A stretch of DNA of 11,356 bases. It comes from Candidatus Roizmanbacteria bacterium (lineage in GTDB: Bacteria; Patescibacteriota; Microgenomatia; UBA1406; GWC2-37-13). Below, one piece after another: positions 6,026 through 11,352 of the stretch. The notes beneath the pieces were generated by a model. The model saw nothing but the letters and a program-made list of their open reading frames with translations, ran no database searches and had not been told where the DNA came from. The stretch spans positions 1 through 11,356 of the forward strand of contig JAPLYR010000130.1 in assembly GCA_026395455.1 (NCBI GenBank), in the 5' to 3' direction. A program made the position numbers and the translations under genes. The stretch's first letter is position 1, and every line of letters begins with the position of its first letter.

Positions 6026-6060
6026 CATAATAATCATTTATAAAAGATTAAGAAAATAAT

Positions 6061-6405
6061 ATGCTAATTCTCATTTTATCTTTAGTGGTTGGTTCAGTGC
6101 TTGTTTATATATCAAAATATAACTTTCAACCTGTATCTGTAAATTTAGGATTTACCGTTTTCTCAGGCATTCCTCTTTTTTATGTCATTATTGTTTCACT
6201 CATAACAGGACTCATGCTTTCCTATCTATTTTCACTTATACAGTCAATTTCAACATCCTTTATTATGCATGGAAAAAATGTGGAAATTAAAAAAAATAAA
6301 GATGAAGTGCTTGAGCTCACTAAACGAGTTCATCAACTTGAGATTAAAAATGAAAAATTAGGAAAAGATTCTGGCATTGAACCAGGCGACCGAAACGCAT
6401 TATGA
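6061..6405 (+). CDS. LapA-domain (DUF1049-like) membrane protein
   Basis: A 114-aa protein with two TM segments (about residues 1-17 and 38-62) linked by a short segment containing NFQPVSVNLGF. A Lys/Glu-rich helical tail (about 74-102) has heptad character and should lie in the cytoplasm. This is the LapA layout: TM, a short 'N-x-x-P-V-x-x-x-F' linker, TM, coiled coil. In Gram-negatives LapA (YciS) acts with LapB in lipopolysaccharide control. CPR cells are not known to make LPS, so a general envelope role is more likely here. It overlaps the Nudix gene by 4 nt (ATGA). Confidence 0.72.
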   Translation: MLILILSLVVGSVLVYISKYNFQPVSVNLGFTVFSGIPLFYVIIVSLITGLMLSYLFSLIQSISTSFIMHGKNVEIKKNKDEVLELTKRVHQLEIKNEKLGKDSGIEPGDRNAL

Positions 6406-6863
6406 AAACTATCCTAGCTCAGATATGGAAGGCGCTTCATCTTCCAAAAGGCGCTCAACTATTTGCCATGCGATTTATGCAGGACCAATTTTTAGTTGGT
6501 GTTACTGGAATCATTTTAAATGATAAAAAGGAAATCCTCCTTTTCAAGCATACCTATCGAGCACATGCGTGGAGTTTGCCAGGTGGATATCTAAAATCAG
6601 GAGAGCACCCTCGAGAAGCTTTGGAGAGGGAGATTAAAGAAGAATCAGGTTTGGTAGTAAGTGTAGATGAATCACTTAAAACACGTACTGATCGCGAAAC
6701 AGCTAGACTTGATTTATGTTATACGGGGATATTGATTGGCGGAGATTTTGTCCCCTCCCACGAAGTTTCGGAATATGGATTCTTTTCTCAAGATAGGCTT
6801 CCCCTACTTCGAATAAACCAAGTATTCTTAATTAATGAAGTTTTGAAATCTTCTAAACAATAA
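6402..6863 (+). CDS. Nudix hydrolase
   Basis: A 153-aa cytoplasmic pyrophosphohydrolase of nucleoside-diphosphate-linked substrates. The Nudix box is complete at residues 62-84 (G-x5-E-x7-REIKEESGL), including the metal-binding REUxEE glutamates. Upstream, FLVGVTGIIL and LLFKHTYRAHAWSLPGGYL give the usual central sheet and the substrate-side loop. An N-terminal helix (about 1-25, IWKALHLPKG) precedes the fold, as in a subgroup often annotated as ADP-ribose pyrophosphatase-like; the actual substrate cannot be read from the sequence. The gene is translationally coupled to the LapA-type gene and is the last of the plus-strand run. The next gene has its own promoter. Confidence 0.92.
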   Translation: MKTILAQIWKALHLPKGAQLFAMRFMQDQFLVGVTGIILNDKKEILLFKHTYRAHAWSLPGGYLKSGEHPREALEREIKEESGLVVSVDESLKTRTDRETARLDLCYTGILIGGDFVPSHEVSEYGFFSQDRLPLLRINQVFLINEVLKSSKQ

Positions 6864-6866
6864 GCT

Positions 6867-6875
6867 TGGTATAAT
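6867..6875 (+). promoter_or_regulatory. Consensus extended -10 promoter of the alpha/beta hydrolase gene
   Basis: TGGTATAAT (hexamer 6870-6875) is a perfect match to TGnTATAAT. It starts 4 bp after the Nudix stop and ends 8 nt before the ATG at 6884, giving a predicted leader of about 2 nt and no room for an SD. Confidence 0.65.
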
Positions 6876-6883
6876 TTGCAAAT

Positions 6884-7564
6884 ATGAAACTTGCCTTATT
6901 GCTCCCGGGTTTTTTGGACTCCCCCGATTATGCTCACTTAATGACCTTTGAAAAAAGACTTAAAGAGCTTGGCTACACGGTAGATCGACTTGATGCATGC
7001 AATCTTTGGTCGACTGGAAATACTTCTATCTACACAATAACAAACTACCTGAAACAAATTGAGGAAAGAATTTCATTCTACAAAAACCAAAATCCTGAAG
7101 AAATAATACTCATTGGGCATAGTCTAGGAGGACTTGTTTCAATAATTGCGGGGAATAGAATTGACTCAGTGACGAGTGTTGTCTCACTTTGCTCACCTGG
7201 CGATATAGTAAACCTTGCAAAAAAATGGCAGGGTAGCAATCCCAAACATTCTGAACGTGACTTGCCCGATTCTATCCACCAAATGAAATCTTTTGAAATA
7301 CCCTACACATTTGTGGAGGATGGACTTCAATATTCTGCAATAAAGGAAGTTAAGGAATTGCAAAAACCAATAATGATCTTTATAGCACTCGGCGATAAAT
7401 CGGTTCTGCCACAAGAAACTGAAAAAATAATTGTCGAGGCACATAATCCATATGTTGTAAGGAAAGATATGGAACATAATTTTAGATATTCTCTGAAAGA
7501 CTGTGAAATCGTCATGGAAGAAATTGAAAAGTTCTTAACAAATCGAACAACTTTGAACATATAA
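6884..7564 (+). CDS. Alpha/beta-fold hydrolase
   Basis: A 226-aa soluble serine hydrolase of unknown substrate. The nucleophile elbow is G78-H-S80-L-G-G83. The probable acid is D171 (ALGDKSVLP) after a core strand, and the probable catalytic His is H198 (DMEHNF), giving Ser-Asp-His in the usual order. The oxyanion region LLPGF is at 6-10. There is no signal peptide, so it should act in the cytoplasm. The short cap region (about 105-150) suggests a small-substrate esterase or lipase-like enzyme, but this is not diagnostic. It is transcribed alone from a leaderless promoter and is convergent with the pentapeptide-repeat gene. Confidence 0.85.
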   Translation: MKLALLLPGFLDSPDYAHLMTFEKRLKELGYTVDRLDACNLWSTGNTSIYTITNYLKQIEERISFYKNQNPEEIILIGHSLGGLVSIIAGNRIDSVTSVVSLCSPGDIVNLAKKWQGSNPKHSERDLPDSIHQMKSFEIPYTFVEDGLQYSAIKEVKELQKPIMIFIALGDKSVLPQETEKIIVEAHNPYVVRKDMEHNFRYSLKDCEIVMEEIEKFLTNRTTLNI

Positions 7565-7613
7565 TCTTGGAGGATGATAAATGATGAGGTATTAAAAAAT
7601 TAATCTTTTACAT

Positions 7614-8201
7614 TTACACTTCAAGTACGATATCCAGACTTCTTAAGAGTGACGTAGCTTCAGGTAGAGAAAATTTTGCCTTCTTTAATGTATTAAATTT
7701 GATATCGATTCCATAGTTAATTGCCTTTCTAAAATCCGTTTTTGTAAGATTGGTATTAGAAAAAATTGACTGTGCAAAATCTGTTTGAGTAAATATACTT
7801 TCTGATAGATCAGACTCATTAAAATTAACTTCTTTAGCTATGCACTCAATCAGTTTAAGACTGTGCAATTTAATATAGCTAAAATTTGAATAACTAATAT
7901 CACATTTCTTAAATGTAAGTTCTCTCACAGTTTTTGTTTTTGTCCAATCAAAACCCATTATTTTGGAGTCATTAAATATGATATTAAAAAACTGAGAGTT
8001 ATAGGGTTTAGCCGCACTAATTGAACAATTTGAAAAGGTACAATCCATAAACTTACACGCATCAAATGTACATTCAATAAAGGTGCACTTATCAAAAACA
8101 CAATTCTCAAATTCTTTATTTTGAATTTTGACATTGCTATGAACGAGTCCTGAAAATGTTTCTTTGTAGGATGAATCGTTAGTTTTTGACAATATATCCA
8201 T
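7614..8201 (-). CDS. Pentapeptide-repeat protein (Qnr/McbG-like)
   Basis: A 195-aa protein made largely of tandem pentapeptides with Phe, Leu or Ile at the centre and Cys, Asn or Ser at flanking positions. The first block, residues about 31-61, is Cys-rich (FENCVFDKCTF and onward). The repeats are interrupted around 62-85, resume around 90-160, and end in a SLPEATSLLRSLDIVLEV-type cap. Such repeats fold into a right-handed quadrilateral beta helix. In Qnr, McbG and MfpA proteins it mimics DNA and protects gyrase, but most family members have no known function. The length is close to Qnr (about 215 aa). It is monocistronic, divergent from the deformylase gene. Confidence 0.87.
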   Translation of the reverse strand: MDILSKTNDSSYKETFSGLVHSNVKIQNKEFENCVFDKCTFIECTFDACKFMDCTFSNCSISAAKPYNSQFFNIIFNDSKIMGFDWTKTKTVRELTFKKCDISYSNFSYIKLHSLKLIECIAKEVNFNESDLSESIFTQTDFAQSIFSNTNLTKTDFRKAINYGIDIKFNTLKKAKFSLPEATSLLRSLDIVLEV

Positions 8202-8207
8202 ACAGAT

Positions 8208-8216
8208 AGTATAGCA
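8208..8216 (-). promoter_or_regulatory. Extended -10 promoter of the pentapeptide-repeat gene
   Basis: Minus-strand TGCTATACT (hexamer 8213-8208) ends exactly 6 nt before the ATG at 8201, so +1 falls on the start codon. It shares a 73-bp divergent region with the deformylase promoter. Confidence 0.6.
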
Positions 8217-8255
8217 AGTATAGATTATGCATTTTATTGGGAGAACTAGTGTATT

Positions 8256-8264
8256 TGTTATAAT
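8256..8264 (+). promoter_or_regulatory. Consensus extended -10 promoter of the peptide deformylase gene
   Basis: TGTTATAAT (hexamer 8259-8264) is a perfect TGnTATAAT. It ends 10 nt before the ATG at 8275, giving a predicted leader of about 4 nt. The A/T-rich spacer up to the ATG contains no SD. Confidence 0.62.
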
Positions 8265-8274
8265 TTAGACTATT

Positions 8275-8862
8275 ATGGCAGTAAAAAAAATAATCGAAAT
8301 TGGGCATAAAGTTCTTAAATTGGACAATAAAAGTATTGAAGATTTTAATTCCCCAAAACTAAAGAGGCTTATTCGTAATCTCATTGATACCATGAAGGAC
8401 TATGATCTTATAGGTATTGCGGCTCCCCAGATTGGAGAGAATTATCAAGTATTTATTACTCAACCAAGGAAAACACATGCAAGAAATCTTGGTAAGTCAG
8501 ACATACTCCGAATATATATCAATCCTCAAATTACTTACTTATCAAAAGAGACCAATCTTATTTATGAAGGTTGTGGATGCGTACCTGAAAGTTCAATTTT
8601 TGGACCCGTAGTACGCCCATCAGAAATTGAGATTGAAGCTTTTGATGAAAATGGTGAAAAATTTAGTCTACGATGCGACGGATTATTAGCGAGAGTTATT
8701 CAGCATGAGTTTGACCACTTGAAAGGAATTGAATTTTTGGAAAAGGTAACTGATAACAGGAAAATGGTATCGTGGACACATTATCGAAAAGACATAAGAA
8801 ATTCGAAAGAACAAAAAACTGCATCTTTAATAACAAAGGTAGAATACAAAGTAGTTTCCTAA
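8275..8862 (+). CDS. def: Peptide deformylase with variant motif 2
   Basis: A metalloenzyme that removes the N-formyl group from new polypeptides. Motif 1 is G47-I-A-A-P-Q52-I-G; motif 2 is E98-G-C100-G-C102-V-P-E; motif 3 is Q143-H144-E-F-D-H148. The metal ligands C100, H144 and H148 and the catalytic E145 are all present. Motif 2 reads EGCGC, where most bacterial enzymes have EGCLS, and is followed by an IFGPVVRP segment. The 195-aa length is normal, with a polar C-terminal tail (about 170-195). The gene stands alone, without the formyltransferase gene fmt nearby, and is divergent from the pentapeptide-repeat gene. Confidence 0.93.
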   Translation: MAVKKIIEIGHKVLKLDNKSIEDFNSPKLKRLIRNLIDTMKDYDLIGIAAPQIGENYQVFITQPRKTHARNLGKSDILRIYINPQITYLSKETNLIYEGCGCVPESSIFGPVVRPSEIEIEAFDENGEKFSLRCDGLLARVIQHEFDHLKGIEFLEKVTDNRKMVSWTHYRKDIRNSKEQKTASLITKVEYKVVS

Positions 8863-8891
8863 AAGCATACATAAAGGCTTTGAACTGTGAT

Positions 8892-9269
8892 TTATCTGTA
8901 AAGATCAAGGATTTTCTGTTGATTCCCTGGCGTTATCATTTCTTGAAGTGTACTGCCCCCTTGACTCGGAAGTAATGAAGATGCTTGACTGAATATACCT
9001 CCTAACAATAATATCGATACGAGTAATGAAACGAGAGTTAAGACAAGAGATATGACCCCTGCCCTTACATGTTCTTCGTCTCGCCCATCAAAAAAAAGAT
9101 ACCTCACAAAATAATAAATACCAATAGGTGGAAGAAGGACACTCCAAAAATATGCTTTTCCATATCCTTTGGATGACTTCATCATTTTTTCTTTTGCATC
9201 AAGTTGAGCAAGTGCTTCAACTAATTCCACTTTTTTTTGATATGCCTCATTGTTTTCCTGTTCCATCAT
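8892..9269 (-). CDS. Two-TM membrane protein of unknown function
   Basis: A 125-aa protein when started at 9269. A charged, helical N-terminus (about residues 1-36, with LVEALAQLDAKEKMM) precedes a TM segment with a LPPIGIYYFVRYLFF core (about 40-60), a charged loop (DGRDEEHVRAG), a second long TM (about 70-93) and a polar tail. The compact hairpin with Arg/Asp/Glu in the connecting loop is distinctive, but I do not know a named family. An in-frame ATG at 9281 overlaps the -10 hexamer and cannot be within a transcript made from it; the ATGs at 9269 or 9266 follow the box by 10-13 nt. It is convergent with the deformylase gene. Confidence 0.72.
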   Translation of the reverse strand: MMEQENNEAYQKKVELVEALAQLDAKEKMMKSSKGYGKAYFWSVLLPPIGIYYFVRYLFFDGRDEEHVRAGVISLVLTLVSLLVSILLLGGIFSQASSLLPSQGGSTLQEMITPGNQQKILDLYR

Positions 9270-9279
9270 TTGTGTCCTC

Positions 9280-9285
9280 ATTATA
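9280..9285 (-). promoter_or_regulatory. -10 box of the two-TM protein gene
   Basis: Minus-strand TATAAT is a perfect hexamer (9285-9280), preceded by CAG rather than TGn. It ends 10 nt before the ATG at 9269. An AGGA follows the box but would fall mostly outside the predicted transcript. The box is the reason to reject the upstream ATG at 9281. Confidence 0.5.
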
Positions 9286-9333
9286 CTGATTTCTTATCTA
9301 GAATTACGTGCACCATCGTTCATCATAAAGGAG

Positions 9334-9339
9334 TAAAAT
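9334..9339 (+). promoter_or_regulatory. -10 box of the rhodanese gene
   Basis: TAAAAT ends 8 nt before the ATG at 9348, predicting a leader of about 2 nt. AGAGG between box and ATG resembles an SD but is only 3 nt from the start codon, too close for normal use. Confidence 0.4.
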
Positions 9340-9347
9340 AGAGGTAT

Positions 9348-9653
9348 ATGTCCAAACAAGTTTCTGTTGAAGATGTGCACTCCACATTGGGAAGTCCAAC
9401 AATTGCACTAATTGATGTACGAACCCCAGGAGAATTTACACGAGGAACTATACAAGGAAGTACCAATATTCCAGTTGATGAGATAAGAAAAAAAATTGAA
9501 TCAGTCATTCCGGACAAAGAGAAGACAATTTATCTCTATTGTTTAAGTGGATCAAGAAGTGAAACTGCGGCAAATATACTTACTGGACTTGGATACACAA
9601 ATGCATTCAGTATGACAAATGGACTACTTATGTGGAGAAGTAAAAGATATTAA
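9348..9653 (+). CDS. Single-domain rhodanese-like sulfurtransferase
   Basis: A 101-aa protein, the usual size of one rhodanese domain. The N-terminal half has the family motif IDVRTPGEFTRGTIQGSTNIP (residues about 22-42). The active-site loop is C65-L-S-G-S-R70-S, containing the cysteine that carries the persulfide. The C-terminal helix and GLLMWRS match the end of the domain (usually G-G-x-x-x-W). It has no signal peptide and is expected in the cytoplasm, passing sulfane sulfur in thiol or cofactor metabolism. It is divergent from the two-TM gene; no sulfur-pathway partner is encoded nearby. Confidence 0.9.
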   Translation: MSKQVSVEDVHSTLGSPTIALIDVRTPGEFTRGTIQGSTNIPVDEIRKKIESVIPDKEKTIYLYCLSGSRSETAANILTGLGYTNAFSMTNGLLMWRSKRY

Positions 9654-9669
9654 GCACTTACCCTAACGT

Positions 9670-9679
9670 AACTTAAGTT
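9670..9679 (+). promoter_or_regulatory. 10-bp perfect palindrome at the -35 position
   Basis: AACTTAAGTT is a perfect inverted repeat centred about 34 bp upstream of the predicted +1 of the glycosyltransferase gene, where a -35 element or operator would sit. At this length in A/T-rich DNA chance is quite possible. Confidence 0.2.
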
Positions 9680-9693
9680 TTGCTGAATACATT

Positions 9694-9702
9694 TGGTATA
9701 CT
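9694..9702 (+). promoter_or_regulatory. Extended -10 promoter of the glycosyltransferase-deacetylase operon
   Basis: TGGTATACT (hexamer 9697-9702) ends 6 nt before the ATG at 9709, so the transcript is predicted to start on the ATG. No SD and no clear -35 element are present. Confidence 0.6.
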
Positions 9703-9708
9703 TTTCTG

Positions 9709-10407
9709 ATGCCAAATGTATCAATAGTATTTCCAGTTTATAATGAGGCGAACCATCTTGTACATTCTATCCGTCTATTACTAAATGACCTTAAGAAGCA
9801 CTACCACAAACCATTTGAAGTTATCCTTGTTGAAAATGGAAGTGTTGATGAGAGTTGGAATATTTGTAGAGAACTTAAAAAAAAACACCCAGAAATTATT
9901 ACCATTTCACACCTTTCTAAGGCGAGTTATGGGCATGCAATCAGTGAGGGAATAACTTTAAGTAAATATGAAAATATTGTTCTTTTTAATGTCGACTTCT
10001 GGGATATACCGTTTCTCATACAAAGTACTAAACTTCTTTATTCATGTGATATCGTAGTAGGTTCAAAAACACTCATTGTTTCTAAAGATCAACGTCCCTT
10101 TTTAAGAAGACAGATAACATATTGGTTTAATGTTTTATTACGGGCATTCTATAATTTCCCAGGATCAGATACACATGGTATTAAAGCGTTAAAAAAAGAT
10201 ACAGTTCTTCCTATTGCAAAAAGTTGTTATCCACTGCATGAGTTATACGATACACAACTTATATTACGGGCATGTAGGAAAAAGCTTATTTACACAGAAA
10301 TACCCGTATCTGTTAGAGAAAAACGCCCTACTCGATATTCTACATTTAAACGAACTCTTAATTTAATCCATGACCTAGGAATCATATTTAAATATAGATA
10401 CTTATGA
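9709..10407 (+). CDS. Family 2 glycosyltransferase (polyprenyl-phosphate sugar transferase-like)
   Basis: A 232-aa GT-A fold enzyme that transfers a sugar from a nucleotide donor. The N-terminal strand and loop are SIVFPVYNE (5-13); the nucleotide site is VENGSVD (41-47); the metal-site region is NVDFWD (94-99). After it come VVGSK, an Arg-rich stretch (129-134) and D153-T-H-G, in the order seen in dolichol-/undecaprenyl-phosphate sugar synthases of the DPM1/ArnC type. There is no C-terminal TM pair, so it is probably peripheral at the cytoplasmic face. It is translationally coupled by a 4-nt ATGA overlap to a ChbG/YdjC-type deacetylase, suggesting the transferred sugar is then de-N-acetylated. 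The donor sugar cannot be read. Confidence 0.87.
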   Translation: MPNVSIVFPVYNEANHLVHSIRLLLNDLKKHYHKPFEVILVENGSVDESWNICRELKKKHPEIITISHLSKASYGHAISEGITLSKYENIVLFNVDFWDIPFLIQSTKLLYSCDIVVGSKTLIVSKDQRPFLRRQITYWFNVLLRAFYNFPGSDTHGIKALKKDTVLPIAKSCYPLHELYDTQLILRACRKKLIYTEIPVSVREKRPTRYSTFKRTLNLIHDLGIIFKYRYL

Positions 10408-11024
10408 ACATCACACTTGATGATTTTGGTCTCAACAAAAAGGCAAACAGTGAAATATATAAATGGACTCAAACTAAAAAAGTTGACTTTGTGTCAATTC
10501 TTGTAAATTCCACTTCAACACATGAAGCGCTTATGTTGTGTAAAAAGGATAAAAATAGGAGATATCAACTAGGGCTGCATTTTAACCTTATCGAAGGAAA
10601 GTCACTTTGTAAAAAAAATGTTGTCCCAAGCCTTGTCGATAATAAAGGTTATTTTTATTCTCTTCCTATTTTTATGATGAGACTTTTTTTGAGAAAAATA
10701 AAAAAAGAAGATATGTTGAAGGAATTGCAAAAACAATATGATGTTATTAAAAAATCAGGAATACAATGTGATCATATTAATTCCCATCAAAACATTCATA
10801 TATTTCATTTTATTTATACACAAATAGAAGGGTTTGCGAATAAAAATAAAATACCGCATATCAGACAATTAAACACTATTCAAAACAGACTAAGAAATTT
10901 CCCGATAAAGTACGTTGTTTTTATGTTTTTATACTCCATTTCATCACTCCTATTCCCATCAAATAAATATAGAGATAGTTCTTTTTTTGAAAATACATTT
11001 CATCCAGGAACAAATTACGACTAA
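10404..11024 (+). CDS. ChbG/YdjC-family carbohydrate deacetylase, short at the C-terminus
   Basis: A 206-aa metal-dependent deacetylase of N-acetylated sugars. Family motifs occur in order: L5-D6-D7-F-G9 at the very N-terminus, G57-L-H59-F-N61, D123-H-I-N-S-H128-Q-N-I-H132, and a late H200-P-G202. The Asp and His residues are the expected metal and catalytic positions. Family members are usually about 230-290 aa and continue past the HPG motif; here the frame stops 4 residues later, within a small inverted repeat. So the final helix or helices are missing or frame-shifted. The ATG overlaps the glycosyltransferase stop (ATGA), giving tight coupling. A carrier-lipid-linked HexNAc is a plausible substrate by analogy with Francisella NaxD, which is inference. 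Confidence 0.82.
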   Translation: MNITLDDFGLNKKANSEIYKWTQTKKVDFVSILVNSTSTHEALMLCKKDKNRRYQLGLHFNLIEGKSLCKKNVVPSLVDNKGYFYSLPIFMMRLFLRKIKKEDMLKELQKQYDVIKKSGIQCDHINSHQNIHIFHFIYTQIEGFANKNKIPHIRQLNTIQNRLRNFPIKYVVFMFLYSISSLLFPSNKYRDSSFFENTFHPGTNYD

Positions 11025-11055
11025 GAGTCGCAAACAAGTGAGTTTACTTTTTTTT
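11018..11055 (+). terminator. Possible weak terminator after the deacetylase gene
   Basis: A perfect 5-bp hairpin (CGACT-AAG-AGTCG, 11018-11030) spans the stop codon. A second weak stem (AAGTG/TACTT, 11036-11049) runs into a stretch of T ending at 11055. The stems are short and the second is A/T-rich, so termination is doubtful. The T tract also encodes lysine codons of the convergent gene. Confidence 0.25.
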
Positions 11056-11304
11056 CTTACTTTCTTTATTTTTTTTGGAGTTATCTTTTCTGCTTTGTAG
11101 GCGCTTTTCACTTTCTCTTTTTAAAGCGGCACTTCTTTCTTGTTGCTTCTTGTTTATTTTATCAACTTCTGCCTGACATTCTTTATTTGGACATGCAGTC
11201 TCTGTATTGATGATAATGGAGCTATCAACTTTTTCTTTCCACGTTCTTACAACGATTCTTTCTGTACCACATCGAGAGCAGGGATTGCCAAATGTTTTTT
11301 TCAT
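11044..11304 (-). CDS. Small four-Cys putative zinc protein with basic tail
   Basis: An 86-aa protein. The N-terminal half carries C9-S-R-C12-G and C38-P-N-K-E-C43, a CxxC...CxxxxC arrangement that could bind one zinc ion as a ribbon-like fold with beta strands between (RIVVRTWKEK, SSIIINTE). The C-terminal half (about 48-86) is a single charged helix rich in Lys, Arg and Glu that ends in ESKKKK. Such a layout suits nucleic-acid or ribosome binding, but I do not recognise a named family. Its 3' end is 19 bp from the convergent deacetylase stop. The start at 11304 follows an extended -10 by 14 nt. Confidence 0.75.
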   Translation of the reverse strand: MKKTFGNPCSRCGTERIVVRTWKEKVDSSIIINTETACPNKECQAEVDKINKKQQERSAALKRESEKRLQSRKDNSKKNKESKKKK

Positions 11305-11318
11305 ATTTTGTAGCTTCT

Positions 11319-11327
11319 ATTATATCA
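11319..11327 (-). promoter_or_regulatory. Consensus extended -10 promoter of the four-Cys protein gene
   Basis: Minus-strand TGATATAAT (hexamer 11324-11319) is a perfect TGnTATAAT. The gap to the ATG at 11304 is 14 nt, giving a leader of about 8 nt, the longest in the window. The leader has no SD. Confidence 0.6.
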
Positions 11328-11334
11328 GAAATAG

Positions 11335-11343
11335 TGATAAAAT
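11335..11343 (+). promoter_or_regulatory. Extended -10 promoter of a gene cut by the window end
   Basis: TGATAAAAT (hexamer 11338-11343) ends 9 nt before an ATG at 11353. It repeats the spacing seen at the other plus-strand genes and is divergent from the promoter of the four-Cys gene. Confidence 0.4.
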
Positions 11344-11352
11344 TCAAAGCAT

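Noticed and set aside
7591..7608. ATTAA/TTAAT stem followed by TCTTTT as a terminator of the hydrolase gene
   Set aside because: Only five A-T pairs and no real T run; too weak to call.
8861..8881. AAAGC/GCTTT inverted repeat after the deformylase gene as a terminator
   Set aside because: Five pairs around a ten-base loop and no T tract downstream.
9270..9281. Start at 9281 for the two-TM protein
   Set aside because: That ATG overlaps the TATAAT hexamer, so it would not be in the transcript made from this promoter.
10915..11100. 61-aa frame at the end of the deacetylase gene
   Set aside because: It lies inside the real gene and then in the antisense of the convergent one, with no start signal; kept only as a possible frameshift trace.
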